A DNA stretch of 64,000 bases from Sulfurospirillum arsenophilum NBRC 109478 (GTDB taxonomy: Bacteria; Campylobacterota; Campylobacteria; Campylobacterales; Sulfurospirillaceae): contig NZ_BBQF01000001.1 in the NCBI RefSeq assembly GCF_000813345.1, forward strand, positions 1 through 64,000. The letters are read 5' to 3'. The notes below the pieces were generated by a model. It was not told the origin of the DNA and ran no database searches. It saw only the letters and a list, made by a program, of their open reading frames with translations. Both the position numbers and the translations under genes were made by a program. This document shows, piece by piece, positions 1 to 7,485 of this stretch (position 1 is the first letter of the stretch; each line of letters starts with the position of its first letter).

Positions 1-69
1 GATGTGGGCGACTTGAATACTTTTTTTCTCCCTCTTAATTCGATTAATTTTTCGTTTACTCTCTTTCCA

Positions 70-75
70 TATAAT
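70..75 (+). promoter_or_regulatory. Probable -10 element upstream of the Bax-inhibitor-1 gene
   Basis: A perfect TATAAT lies about 80 bases before the chosen start of the first gene. No clear -35 is visible, which is usual in Campylobacterota, where -35 boxes are poorly conserved. A second weaker candidate, TAGAAT at 113-118, is nearer the gene. Confidence 0.45.
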
Positions 76-156
76 AGGGAACTCAAAAATTGCATTCCAG
101 CTTTTGAATTTGATAGAATGCATTTTGATTTTACGTATTTAAAAGGAGAAAATCAC

Positions 157-864
157 ATGGGACTGTATGACAGAAACTACATACAACAAAATGCAAATGA
201 GAATACCTATGAGCATACAAGGGTTAACGAGAGTTCATTGGGAGCGTTCATTAAACAAACTTACCAGCTATTTGCAGCTTCACTTCTTGCAGCAAGTGCT
301 GGTGCTTATGTTGGAATTGGTATGGCAAGTGCCATTGCTTCTTGGTATTGGGGACTCGTTATTTTAGAGTTTGTCTGTTTATTTGGTCTTTTTGCAGCTA
401 AAAAGAAAGCTGGACTCAATATGGTTCTTCTTTTTGGTTTTACTTTTTTAACAGGTTTAACACTCACTCCTCTTCTTTCAAGTATTCTTGGAATGAAAGG
501 TGGGGCAAGTATTGTAGCAAATGCGTTTATTTTGACGACGGTTGCTTTTGGCGGACTTTCTGTATTTGCGATGAATACAAAAAGAGATTTTTCTGGTATG
601 GGTAAAATGTTGTTTATTACACTCATTGTTATCGTGGTTGCAGGAATCATCAATATCTTTTTCCATAGCCCGATTTTACAATTAGCCATTGCGAGTATTA
701 GCTCCATTTTGTTTAGTGCATTTATTCTTTATGATACACAAAACATTATCAAAGGTGCTTACGAGACTCCTATTGAAGCAGCTATTGCATTGTATTTAGA
801 TTTTTTAAATCTCTTTATTTCATTGCTTCAAATTCTTGGAATTTTTGGATCACGTGACGAATAA
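157..864 (+). CDS. Bax inhibitor-1 / YccA family membrane protein
   Basis: The reading frame stays open upstream to base 4, but the ATG at 157 is preceded by AAGGAG at about 143-148 and begins the family-like soluble N-terminus, so a 235-residue protein is chosen. It has a short polar N-terminus followed by about seven hydrophobic segments and a C-terminal YDTQNII motif (after residue 185), typical of bacterial BI-1/YccA/YbhL proteins. In this family the conserved acidic residues near the last helices are linked to pH-dependent ion (calcium) leak, but the role in Campylobacterota is not defined. The gene stands alone and ends at a strong bidirectional terminator. Confidence 0.85.
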   Translation: MGLYDRNYIQQNANENTYEHTRVNESSLGAFIKQTYQLFAASLLAASAGAYVGIGMASAIASWYWGLVILEFVCLFGLFAAKKKAGLNMVLLFGFTFLTGLTLTPLLSSILGMKGGASIVANAFILTTVAFGGLSVFAMNTKRDFSGMGKMLFITLIVIVVAGIINIFFHSPILQLAIASISSILFSAFILYDTQNIIKGAYETPIEAAIALYLDFLNLFISLLQILGIFGSRDE

Positions 865-888
865 GCTCTAAATTAGGCATAAAAAAAA

Positions 889-918
889 GGGGCGCAAGGA
901 GATTTCTCCTTGCGCCCC
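889..918. terminator. Bidirectional rho-independent terminator between convergent genes
   Basis: A perfect 14-bp GC-rich inverted repeat (889-902 and 905-918, arm GGGGCGCAAGGAGA) is flanked by A8 on the left and T6 on the right. It can therefore end transcription from the BI-1 gene on the plus strand and from the rhodanese operon on the minus strand. Confidence 0.92.
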
Positions 919-926
919 TTTTTTCG

Positions 927-938
927 TTTACATGTAAA
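927..938. repeat. TTTACATGTAAA palindrome, intergenic copy
   Basis: Perfect 12-bp copy just downstream of the bidirectional terminator, four bases before the stop codon of the rhodanese gene. It is one of 19 exact copies in the window. Confidence 0.9.
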
Positions 939-942
939 GTTA

Positions 943-2157
943 TTAACCTAAAGGCTCATTGACTTTAATGTCACACTTACCAGTCTTCTCACATTTGATA
1001 TTTGCATCAAAATAGAGAATTTTACTCACGTCAATTTTTGCATCTTTGAGTTTCAAAAAGGCTTCCATAGAACGTCCACCTGCAGAGCAGTTAAAAATAA
1101 CAACCTTCCCTTTAGGTAATTTTGCCGCTAAGTCTTTTGCATTCAATTTGCCAGCTTCAATATTAACAGCCCCTTTAATGTGACCATTTGCAAATTCCCC
1201 TGCCGTTCGAACATCTATAACTGCTACATTTACAGGGATTTTATCGCTAAGTATCAATGCTTTATACCACTCACCATCAACACTTCCTTCATCTTCGCCT
1301 AGTTTAACACCCTCTACAAAAGCATCTTTTTTAGGACTTGAAGCTACTTCTGATTTCTTTACACCACCCGCAGTTGTTTGAAGACCTGCTTCTTTCCACT
1401 CTGGGTATCCACCTGCGTAGACACTCATTTTCTGGTAACCAAACTCTTGCAATTTTTTTGCTAAATTATGCGATTTAGCACAACTATACCCCTCACAAAA
1501 TGCCACAATAGGAGTCATTTTATCAGCAGGCAAACGACCTTTAAGTTTATCGACTTCTTCATCACTCATGTAGAGCGCACCCGGAATAGTTCCAGCCATA
1601 TACTTAGCATACGGTCTTGCATCCATCAACACAGCACTATTGTTTTTGAAAATATTTTGTACAACAGGAAGACCAATTTCTGGATAGTTTTTGCTGATCC
1701 ACTCTGGTTCACCCGCCTGGTAAAGTTTTACGTTCGTAAAGCCTTTACTTTTAAGATGGTCTGCAACAATAGGGCTTTTTTCACAGTCCCAACCACCGCA
1801 GAAAACGATAATCTCTTTATCTTTTGCCACCTTATCAAGCTGACCGATAAATTTATCAATTTGTGTATCAGGAATATTGATACTCGAAGGAATCGTACTG
1901 GCTAAATATTTTGGATTAGGGCGAGCATCAATTAAGAGTGCTTTTGCCCCCTCTCTCGTTCCATTGCCGATCGCCGCTTTAACATAGGCATAATCCACAT
2001 TCTCTAATTTAAACTTTTCCATCAAGCTCTTAACATGCGCTGTTGGCTCTGTTAACACTTTAGCACTTGGTGTTGCACTTGCTTCTGGTTGTGTGGTACA
2101 ACCACTCAGTAACAATCCAGCAACAACGATACTACTTGCAAAAACTTTTAATTTCAT
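943..2157 (-). CDS. Lipoprotein with three rhodanese domains, sulfur carrier candidate for the Psr operon
   Basis: The 404-residue product starts with a lipoprotein signal (LLLSGC lipobox), so it should be anchored on the periplasmic side of a membrane. Three consecutive rhodanese folds follow, each with an active-site cysteine loop: FCGGWDCEKS in the first, FCEGYSCAKS in the second and NCSAGGRS in the third. The first two loops carry an extra cysteine, which is unusual for single-cysteine rhodaneses. It is the last gene of the psrABC-like operon, 27 bases after psrC, with an AAAGGAG ribosome site. By analogy with the Sud protein of Wolinella, which delivers polysulfide sulfur to Psr, I infer a periplasmic sulfur-transfer role. 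Confidence 0.85.
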   Translation of the reverse strand: MKLKVFASSIVVAGLLLSGCTTQPEASATPSAKVLTEPTAHVKSLMEKFKLENVDYAYVKAAIGNGTREGAKALLIDARPNPKYLASTIPSSINIPDTQIDKFIGQLDKVAKDKEIIVFCGGWDCEKSPIVADHLKSKGFTNVKLYQAGEPEWISKNYPEIGLPVVQNIFKNNSAVLMDARPYAKYMAGTIPGALYMSDEEVDKLKGRLPADKMTPIVAFCEGYSCAKSHNLAKKLQEFGYQKMSVYAGGYPEWKEAGLQTTAGGVKKSEVASSPKKDAFVEGVKLGEDEGSVDGEWYKALILSDKIPVNVAVIDVRTAGEFANGHIKGAVNIEAGKLNAKDLAAKLPKGKVVIFNCSAGGRSMEAFLKLKDAKIDVSKILYFDANIKCEKTGKCDIKVNEPLG

Positions 2158-2184
2158 CTTTTCTCCTTTAGGGATTTTGATACT

Positions 2185-3351
2185 TTAATGATTACTTGAT
2201 TCATCCAAATTAAAAACTTTATCCGCAATATAATACAAAAAGAGAGCAAGTCCGATGCCACCAAATCCTATTGCAAACTCAGCTGCGGAGGGGAAATACT
2301 CCACAAATGTTGGAGCTACTTGATATTCTGCACGTTTGAGCGTTGTCATAGGATAAAGCAATGTGTCATGCACTAAGTCATAACGCATAAAGAAAATACC
2401 CACCATACCTGTAATAGAGGCATAAACGGTTGCTTTAATCGCCTTTGCATTGCTCGCTAAAATAATGACAAACGGTATTAACATACCTAAAATCAACTCA
2501 CCAAACCAAAAATTAGGGTGTTTGATTGCGTGTAAAATTGTTGCAGCACGCTCTGGCATATCACCATACAATGCTGTTAAAATTTTCCACGCTTCAAAGA
2601 AAATAAGAACGGCTAAAAGCATCCCCAAAACCTTCGAAAGCTTGACAAGCATTATAACAATTTTTTCAGGGAAGTTCATTTTGTACCTAAAGCCATACAT
2701 TAAGAAAACCAAGTAACATCCTGTAATCATCGCGGAGAGGATAAAATAAACAGGATAAAAAACACCGTTTGCTGAAGGACGTGAGACCAAAAAGCCAAAA
2801 ACGGCTCCAAGGTTAGAGTGTGCTGCAAGACCAACCAACAATCCACAAATACCAAAGATCTTTGAGAATGTATGATTAACCTTAATGGCTAGAAAGAAAA
2901 ATTCCAAACAAATAAAGGTGAGATAAAGACCATACAACGTTCCCATCCACCAAATAGCAGAGCTAAGTCCTGGCGTTAAGACGTTGTAAATGAGCATAGT
3001 CATTGGATGGCCTATCTCTAAACCAATAACCGCGAAACCTGAACTGATCGTAATAATTGCGCCGGCAATGGCACGTTTACCGATTTGTTGAAACTCTGGG
3101 ATTCCAAAAACATGACCGATAGAAGAGATAATACAAAGACCTGTGCTGGATACAACAAAGAAGACATACATCGCAATGAGTAAACCCCATGGATGTTGTC
3201 GTGTTACATTGTAAACATGGTGCCCGTGTAAGATATATGCAACCGCACCTGCCATAAAAGCTGCAAGAAGTGCAACGGTTGTAAATGCCATCACTACATT
3301 AAGGGGTGTTTTTTCAAAATTAAAGAGTTTTTTCAAAGAAAGTGTTTGCAT
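2185..3351 (-). CDS. psrC: NrfD/PsrC-family membrane anchor subunit
   Basis: This 388-residue, highly hydrophobic protein has about eight to nine membrane segments and the pattern of NrfD/PsrC quinone-reactive anchors. In polysulfide and thiosulfate reductases this subunit takes electrons from menaquinol and passes them to the Fe-S subunit. It lies directly after the Fe-S subunit gene (9-base gap) and before the triple rhodanese gene. The assignment as PsrC rather than a PhsC-type anchor follows the operon only; PhsC proteins of the cytochrome b type would carry heme-ligand histidines in another arrangement. Confidence 0.82.
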   Translation of the reverse strand: MQTLSLKKLFNFEKTPLNVVMAFTTVALLAAFMAGAVAYILHGHHVYNVTRQHPWGLLIAMYVFFVVSSTGLCIISSIGHVFGIPEFQQIGKRAIAGAIITISSGFAVIGLEIGHPMTMLIYNVLTPGLSSAIWWMGTLYGLYLTFICLEFFFLAIKVNHTFSKIFGICGLLVGLAAHSNLGAVFGFLVSRPSANGVFYPVYFILSAMITGCYLVFLMYGFRYKMNFPEKIVIMLVKLSKVLGMLLAVLIFFEAWKILTALYGDMPERAATILHAIKHPNFWFGELILGMLIPFVIILASNAKAIKATVYASITGMVGIFFMRYDLVHDTLLYPMTTLKRAEYQVAPTFVEYFPSAAEFAIGFGGIGLALFLYYIADKVFNLDESSNH

Positions 3352-3360
3352 TATAAACTC

Positions 3361-3924
3361 CTACAATATATAAAATAGTTTTGGTTTAGTACCCAAGTGT
3401 TCTTTCACTTGACGGTACTCTTTGTTAGCAAGCAATACAGAAATCTCGCTGTTTGGATCGTCCAAATCACCAAACACCCTCACTTTTGTTGGGCAGGTTG
3501 CTTGACATGCTGTGGTTGTTTCACCATTAGCCAGTCTTGTATCTGAACAGAAGGTACATTTATCGACCGTATTAGTTCGAGTATCCACATAACGTGCATC
3601 ATACGGACAGGCGTTGATACAATAAGTACACAAGATACATTTCGTAGGATCAACCATCACCATACCGCCTTCACCATAATACGTTGCATTGGTAGGGCAT
3701 ACTTGCTGGCATGGGGCATTGTCACAATGTTGACATTGGCTAGGATGATAGGTTTGGGAAGCAATAGAGATGTTTGGGAACTGACCCTCCGCCTCTTTAA
3801 CTCCCACCCAAATTCGGTAATGATCTTGAAGGAGCAAAACGCCATTTTCTTCTTTACATGCACTTTCACATGCTCTACAATTAATACAATTTTTGTAGTT
3901 TAGTGCCATTCCATAACGTGCCAT
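3361..3924 (-). CDS. psrB: Four-cluster ferredoxin-like electron transfer subunit (PsrB/PhsB type)
   Basis: The 187-residue protein carries four cysteine groups, beginning with CINCRACESAC, then CQHCDNAPCQQVC, CILCTYCINAC, and a last split group CTFC ... CQATC. This is the arrangement of DMSO-reductase-family B subunits holding four [4Fe-4S] clusters. It has no signal peptide of its own, so it is probably exported together with the twin-arginine catalytic subunit. The gene begins two bases after the catalytic subunit stop, showing tight co-transcription. Confidence 0.9.
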   Translation of the reverse strand: MARYGMALNYKNCINCRACESACKEENGVLLLQDHYRIWVGVKEAEGQFPNISIASQTYHPSQCQHCDNAPCQQVCPTNATYYGEGGMVMVDPTKCILCTYCINACPYDARYVDTRTNTVDKCTFCSDTRLANGETTTACQATCPTKVRVFGDLDDPNSEISVLLANKEYRQVKEHLGTKPKLFYIL

Positions 3925-3926
3925 GA

Positions 3927-6269
3927 TTAAACCTTTCTAATTTCTACAATTGTGTCGTGAAGACAGGTTGATCCGTGCATCGGTTCAATGCCATCTTCAA
4001 TAATAGCAGCGTCATTACCGCCATTGTTGTATCCAAGGCTCAGAGCTTTTGAGTAAACGCCAAAACCATGGACAAAGAAGAGTGTATCTGGTCCAATTTT
4101 CTCTGTTGGATACGCTTTAATCGTTGTTTTGCCTACCTTGCTAGAAACTTCGAGTTTATCGCCAAACTTAATGCCTAGTTTTTCGGCTACGCGTCTGTTG
4201 ATCCATGCGTAGTTTTGAGGTACGAGGTTAAGGAGCATTCGGTTATTTGCTGTTCCTGATTGGGTAAATTGTGCATGACGCCCTGTGATAAATCTAAATT
4301 TACCTGCTGGAATTGCCATTTCATATTCACTTTTCCATACAGGCATAGCATCAATCCCTTTTTTAGCAAGCGCTGGAACGGAACACTCTATTTTGCCTGA
4401 TGGCGTTGAGAACTTGTTATTTTTCACCGAATAAGCACGTTTCGTTTCAGGATAGTACTCATAGTCATTCACACCCATTTTTTTGAAATACTCATTCATA
4501 TTGGGGTAAAAAACGCCTTTTTCTTTGAGAATTTCTGATGCACCTTCATACTTAGCAACTGCTTGAGTATTGAGCTCTTCTTGATCGTGTGCAAATGGTT
4601 TAGTAAGATCAAAATCTGCATAGACTTTTTCTTCACCATCCTCTTCGATTGTGCTCTGAACATCTTCATCGTATTTTTTAGTGATTTCAAAAAGTGGTTT
4701 GGTGAGCTTAGCGCTGAGTCCACGCATAATTTCCATAATAGGCTTACTCTCAAACATAGGGTCAATCACTTTATTACGTTGTGCGATAGAAGGCTCAATA
4801 CCACCAAAAGAGACTACTGGATCGGTTCGCTCCAAGTAAGTACACTCTGGCAAAATAACATCACTGAGCATTACGGTATCACTTGGCATCGTATCAATGG
4901 TGACGACAAGATCCAATTTTTTCAAAAATGCCGCCGTTTTTGCATTATTTGGCATATTTTGCATAGGATTATGTTTGTAGTTAAATAGGGCGCGAATCGG
5001 ATAGGGACTTCTGTTTTCTAAAACCATATTTCGAAATGCAACCCATGAGCCAGAACCACCCACAACCGCTGCTTCATCTTTTTCAATACGAGGTTTTGCT
5101 TGCGCGTACATCGGTGCAACAGCATCATGTTCAACAAGTGGCAAGCTTTTACCAAAGCAGATACCACCTTTAACATCAACACCCCCGCCAAGTGCTGAAA
5201 AAAGCGCTTGAGCACGGCGTAATTGGAAGTCATTTTTAGACCACGTGGTACGTCTTCCTTGGTAATAGATCGCTTGAGGAGCATTTGCCATAAAATCACG
5301 AGATACTTGATAAATATCGGCTGCTTTAATGCCGGTGATTTTCTCTGCCCATTCAGGAGTATAGTTACTATTTAAAATGTGGTTTTTGTAATCCTCAAAA
5401 CCATTAAAGTAATTTGTAACAAAGGCTTTATTGTAGCGCTCTTCTTTGATCGCAACATAGGTGAGTGCTAAAACAAAGGCTAAGTCTGTTCCTACATTGA
5501 TCGCAAGCCATTTATCACTTTTGGCAGCCGTATTGGTAAAACGAGGATCAACAGTAATCAGCTTTGCACCTCTTCCATTGGTGCGCTTAAACATATCCAT
5601 GGTATCGGGGGTGACAATTGCTTCAGCACGGTTTGCTCCTGCCATAATGACGTATTTGGCATTGTCCAAATCCGCTTGACCGTAACCACCAATCGTAAGT
5701 GTATACCCTGAAACGGTTGTTGCTAAACAGAGACTTGCATGGTTTAAGAAGTGGGAAGAGCCAAACATGGTGAAAAAACTTTTAAAGGTATGTTCTGCCA
5801 TGCCCTCCCCCGCACAAAACGCTACAGTTGAGCGATTGTCTTTCTCTTCTTCCAAGATTTTGGTGAGTTTTTCATTAATATACGCATAAGCTTCGTCCCA
5901 ACTGACACGCTTAAACTTACCACTACCTTTTTCGCCATCACGAATCAACGGATATTTAAGACGATCGGGATCATAGACCGCTTGTATACCAGAATTACCA
6001 CGAGGACAGAGCATATTGCGTGATTTTGGAAAAAGTGGATTTGGATCAAGTTTTTCAATAACACCATTGCGTACATGCGCAATCGCTGCGCATTTATTAA
6101 CACACATCTCACAGAGTGTTGCTATTTTCTTATTATCTTCATTGCCAACTTTTTTGGCTGGTGTTGTAACGCTCGCTATAACGGAAGAGGAACTAAGGCT
6201 CACTCCGCCTGCTATTGACATCGCTACACTCCCTTGAAGAAATCTCCTTCTTGAGATCTCTACTTTCAT
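3927..6269 (-). CDS. psrA: Molybdopterin catalytic subunit, polysulfide/thiosulfate reductase-like
   Basis: The 780-residue protein starts with a twin-arginine signal (SRRRFLQG), so it acts in the periplasm. An N-terminal [4Fe-4S] motif C-x2-C-x3-C-x27-C (CEMCVNKC ... CPRG) is followed by the DMSO-reductase fold. The sequence NHASLCLAT places a cysteine where PsrA/PhsA proteins have the molybdenum ligand. Together with the B and C subunits and the rhodanese lipoprotein it forms a predicted menaquinol-linked sulfur respiration complex. Polysulfide and thiosulfate reductases cannot be separated safely by eye, so the symbol is provisional. The 336-base region upstream holds repeats that may be control sites. 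Confidence 0.85.
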   Translation of the reverse strand: MKVEISRRRFLQGSVAMSIAGGVSLSSSSVIASVTTPAKKVGNEDNKKIATLCEMCVNKCAAIAHVRNGVIEKLDPNPLFPKSRNMLCPRGNSGIQAVYDPDRLKYPLIRDGEKGSGKFKRVSWDEAYAYINEKLTKILEEEKDNRSTVAFCAGEGMAEHTFKSFFTMFGSSHFLNHASLCLATTVSGYTLTIGGYGQADLDNAKYVIMAGANRAEAIVTPDTMDMFKRTNGRGAKLITVDPRFTNTAAKSDKWLAINVGTDLAFVLALTYVAIKEERYNKAFVTNYFNGFEDYKNHILNSNYTPEWAEKITGIKAADIYQVSRDFMANAPQAIYYQGRRTTWSKNDFQLRRAQALFSALGGGVDVKGGICFGKSLPLVEHDAVAPMYAQAKPRIEKDEAAVVGGSGSWVAFRNMVLENRSPYPIRALFNYKHNPMQNMPNNAKTAAFLKKLDLVVTIDTMPSDTVMLSDVILPECTYLERTDPVVSFGGIEPSIAQRNKVIDPMFESKPIMEIMRGLSAKLTKPLFEITKKYDEDVQSTIEEDGEEKVYADFDLTKPFAHDQEELNTQAVAKYEGASEILKEKGVFYPNMNEYFKKMGVNDYEYYPETKRAYSVKNNKFSTPSGKIECSVPALAKKGIDAMPVWKSEYEMAIPAGKFRFITGRHAQFTQSGTANNRMLLNLVPQNYAWINRRVAEKLGIKFGDKLEVSSKVGKTTIKAYPTEKIGPDTLFFVHGFGVYSKALSLGYNNGGNDAAIIEDGIEPMHGSTCLHDTIVEIRKV

Positions 6270-6302
6270 CGCGTCTCCTTGTAATCTTTTGCCTTTAAGG
6301 TT

Positions 6303-6331
6303 CGTACGTTCAAACGAGGTTTAAAAGTACG
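6303..6331. promoter_or_regulatory. Imperfect 13-bp inverted repeat in the psrA leader
   Basis: CGTACGTTCAAAC (6303-6315) and GTTTAAAAGTACG (6319-6331) are complementary at 11 of 13 positions around a 3-base spacer. It begins 34 bases upstream of the psrA start codon. It could be a dimeric regulator site or a leader hairpin; no known family consensus is recognised. Confidence 0.45.
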
Positions 6332-6506
6332 TCTTGTTCTATCCATTGTAAAGGTTAAATCTTAGAAAAAACTTACAAAAGGTAAAAAAAAATATACAAA
6401 TATGAGAGGCCATGAATTAAATCCCTAGAAATAGGCGATTTATCAATACAAAAAAGATGTTGTTTTTGTAAAAAAAGTGATAAAAAAGGTAAATTATAAT
6501 GAACTT

Positions 6507-6529
6507 TTTTGAGGGAATTTATAAATTTT
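6507..6529. repeat. Direct repeat copy 1, intergenic region psrA-bioC
   Basis: A 23-base element starting TTTTGAGGGAATT and containing the 12-bp palindrome AATTTATAAATT (6516-6527). A second copy 74 bases away differs at one position. The pair lies upstream of psrA and just after the bioC-like gene. The rest of the 6270-6605 interval is AT-rich and shows no gene. Confidence 0.7.
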
Positions 6530-6580
6530 GACTCAAAATAGTTCTAAAAACAGATCATTTATTTTAAGTTTTAAAGCCTA

Positions 6581-6603
6581 TTTTGAGAGAATTTATAAAT
6601 TTT
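6581..6603. repeat. Direct repeat copy 2, intergenic region psrA-bioC
   Basis: Second copy of the 23-base element (22 of 23 identical), with the palindrome AATTTATAAATT at 6590-6601. It ends three bases before the stop codon of the bioC-like gene. Spacing of 74 bases is about seven helical turns, which would suit cooperative binding by one protein, but that is an inference. Confidence 0.7.
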
Positions 6604-6605
6604 AG

Positions 6606-7325
6606 TTATATTTTATTAACCTTTTGAAACATCTTTGACACTCCCCACACAAAAAGGACTTCAAATTCAAGGTAATCGTGCGGATAATTTTGGATGATCG
6701 CCTTCGTTTGTGCGATACTCAAACGTTTTTCTCCACCACTGACGCCACTTTTTTTAATATAACGAAATTTAGAGAGATTGTCTTCAAAAAAGAGACGAAA
6801 TATTTTGGTTTCATGTTTACATGTAAAATAGTTTTCAAACAGTTTTATTAATGCTGTAGCATTCGGTAAAAAGGTAGATTGTCCACTCATAGCATAGATC
6901 GTTTCAAATGTTTTGTCGGTAAAAATAGCAAAGGCGCCCTCTTTACATGTAAGCGCCAGCTGAGAAATTAATGCTTCAATGTCCCGTGCCCATTGCAAAG
7001 CGGAAGAGGAGATGAGAAGGTCGTACGGTGGGTTTAATGTTTCAAACAATGTAGGCTCTTCAAAATCCTCGCAGATAATTTCCACATCTTTACATGTAGG
7101 ATGTAATTCACACATTTTAAGAGCATTATCAACCCCTGTAAAATGTTCTATCTCCCATGTAATATTTTTAAAAACAGCTCCACTTCCACACCCTAAATCT
7201 AAGATTTTTTTAGGCTGTGAGTCAATTCGAGAAATCAAATAATGTGCAACTTCACGTTGCAAGGAAGTATAGTCATCGTAACTATGTGCATTTTTGGAAA
7301 ATTCATTAATATGTTTTGCGATCAT
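6606..7325 (-). CDS. bioC: BioC-like SAM-dependent methyltransferase (malonyl-ACP methyltransferase)
   Basis: The frame opens with GTG at 7343, but the ATG at 7325 starts at MIAKHINEFSKNAHSYDDY, which matches the usual N-terminus of BioC, so a 239-residue product is preferred. The SAM-binding loop DLGCGSG appears near residue 45, followed by an acidic strand end (TGVD) and a class I methyltransferase motif region LLISSSALQW, the hallmark SxxAxQW-like segment of BioC. BioC methylates malonyl-ACP to enter biotin synthesis. No other biotin genes are adjacent, so the assignment rests on sequence alone. It contains one exact TTTACATGTAAA and two near copies. Confidence 0.72.
   Translation of the reverse strand: MIAKHINEFSKNAHSYDDYTSLQREVAHYLISRIDSQPKKILDLGCGSGAVFKNITWEIEHFTGVDNALKMCELHPTCKDVEIICEDFEEPTLFETLNPPYDLLISSSALQWARDIEALISQLALTCKEGAFAIFTDKTFETIYAMSGQSTFLPNATALIKLFENYFTCKHETKIFRLFFEDNLSKFRYIKKSGVSGGEKRLSIAQTKAIIQNYPHDYLEFEVLFVWGVSKMFQKVNKI
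6816..6827. repeat. TTTACATGTAAA palindrome inside bioC
   Basis: Perfect copy read on the minus strand as Phe-Thr-Cys-Lys. A near copy with one mismatch (TTTACATGTAAG) lies at 6942-6953 and a partial one (TTTACATGTA) at 7089-7098 in the same gene. Confidence 0.9.
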
Positions 7326-7485
7326 GTGTATTAGGATGTCCACTTTTTTTCCAAAAAGTATACTCTGCTCTGACTAAAAAATCACTGTTTAACCTTTGCC
7401 TATGATGTTTAATCAGAAAAGACAATCATAATTTAAGAGTTTTTTTCATAAAATATCTAATAATACTCATAATAAGGGGTCAAAA

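Noticed and set aside
4-156. N-terminal extension of the BI-1 protein
   Set aside because: The extension lies across a TATAAT element and precedes a strong ribosome site at the internal ATG.
306-707. 133-codon minus-strand frame opposite the BI-1 gene
   Set aside because: It lies fully within a well-supported membrane protein gene and has no ribosome site or recognisable domain.
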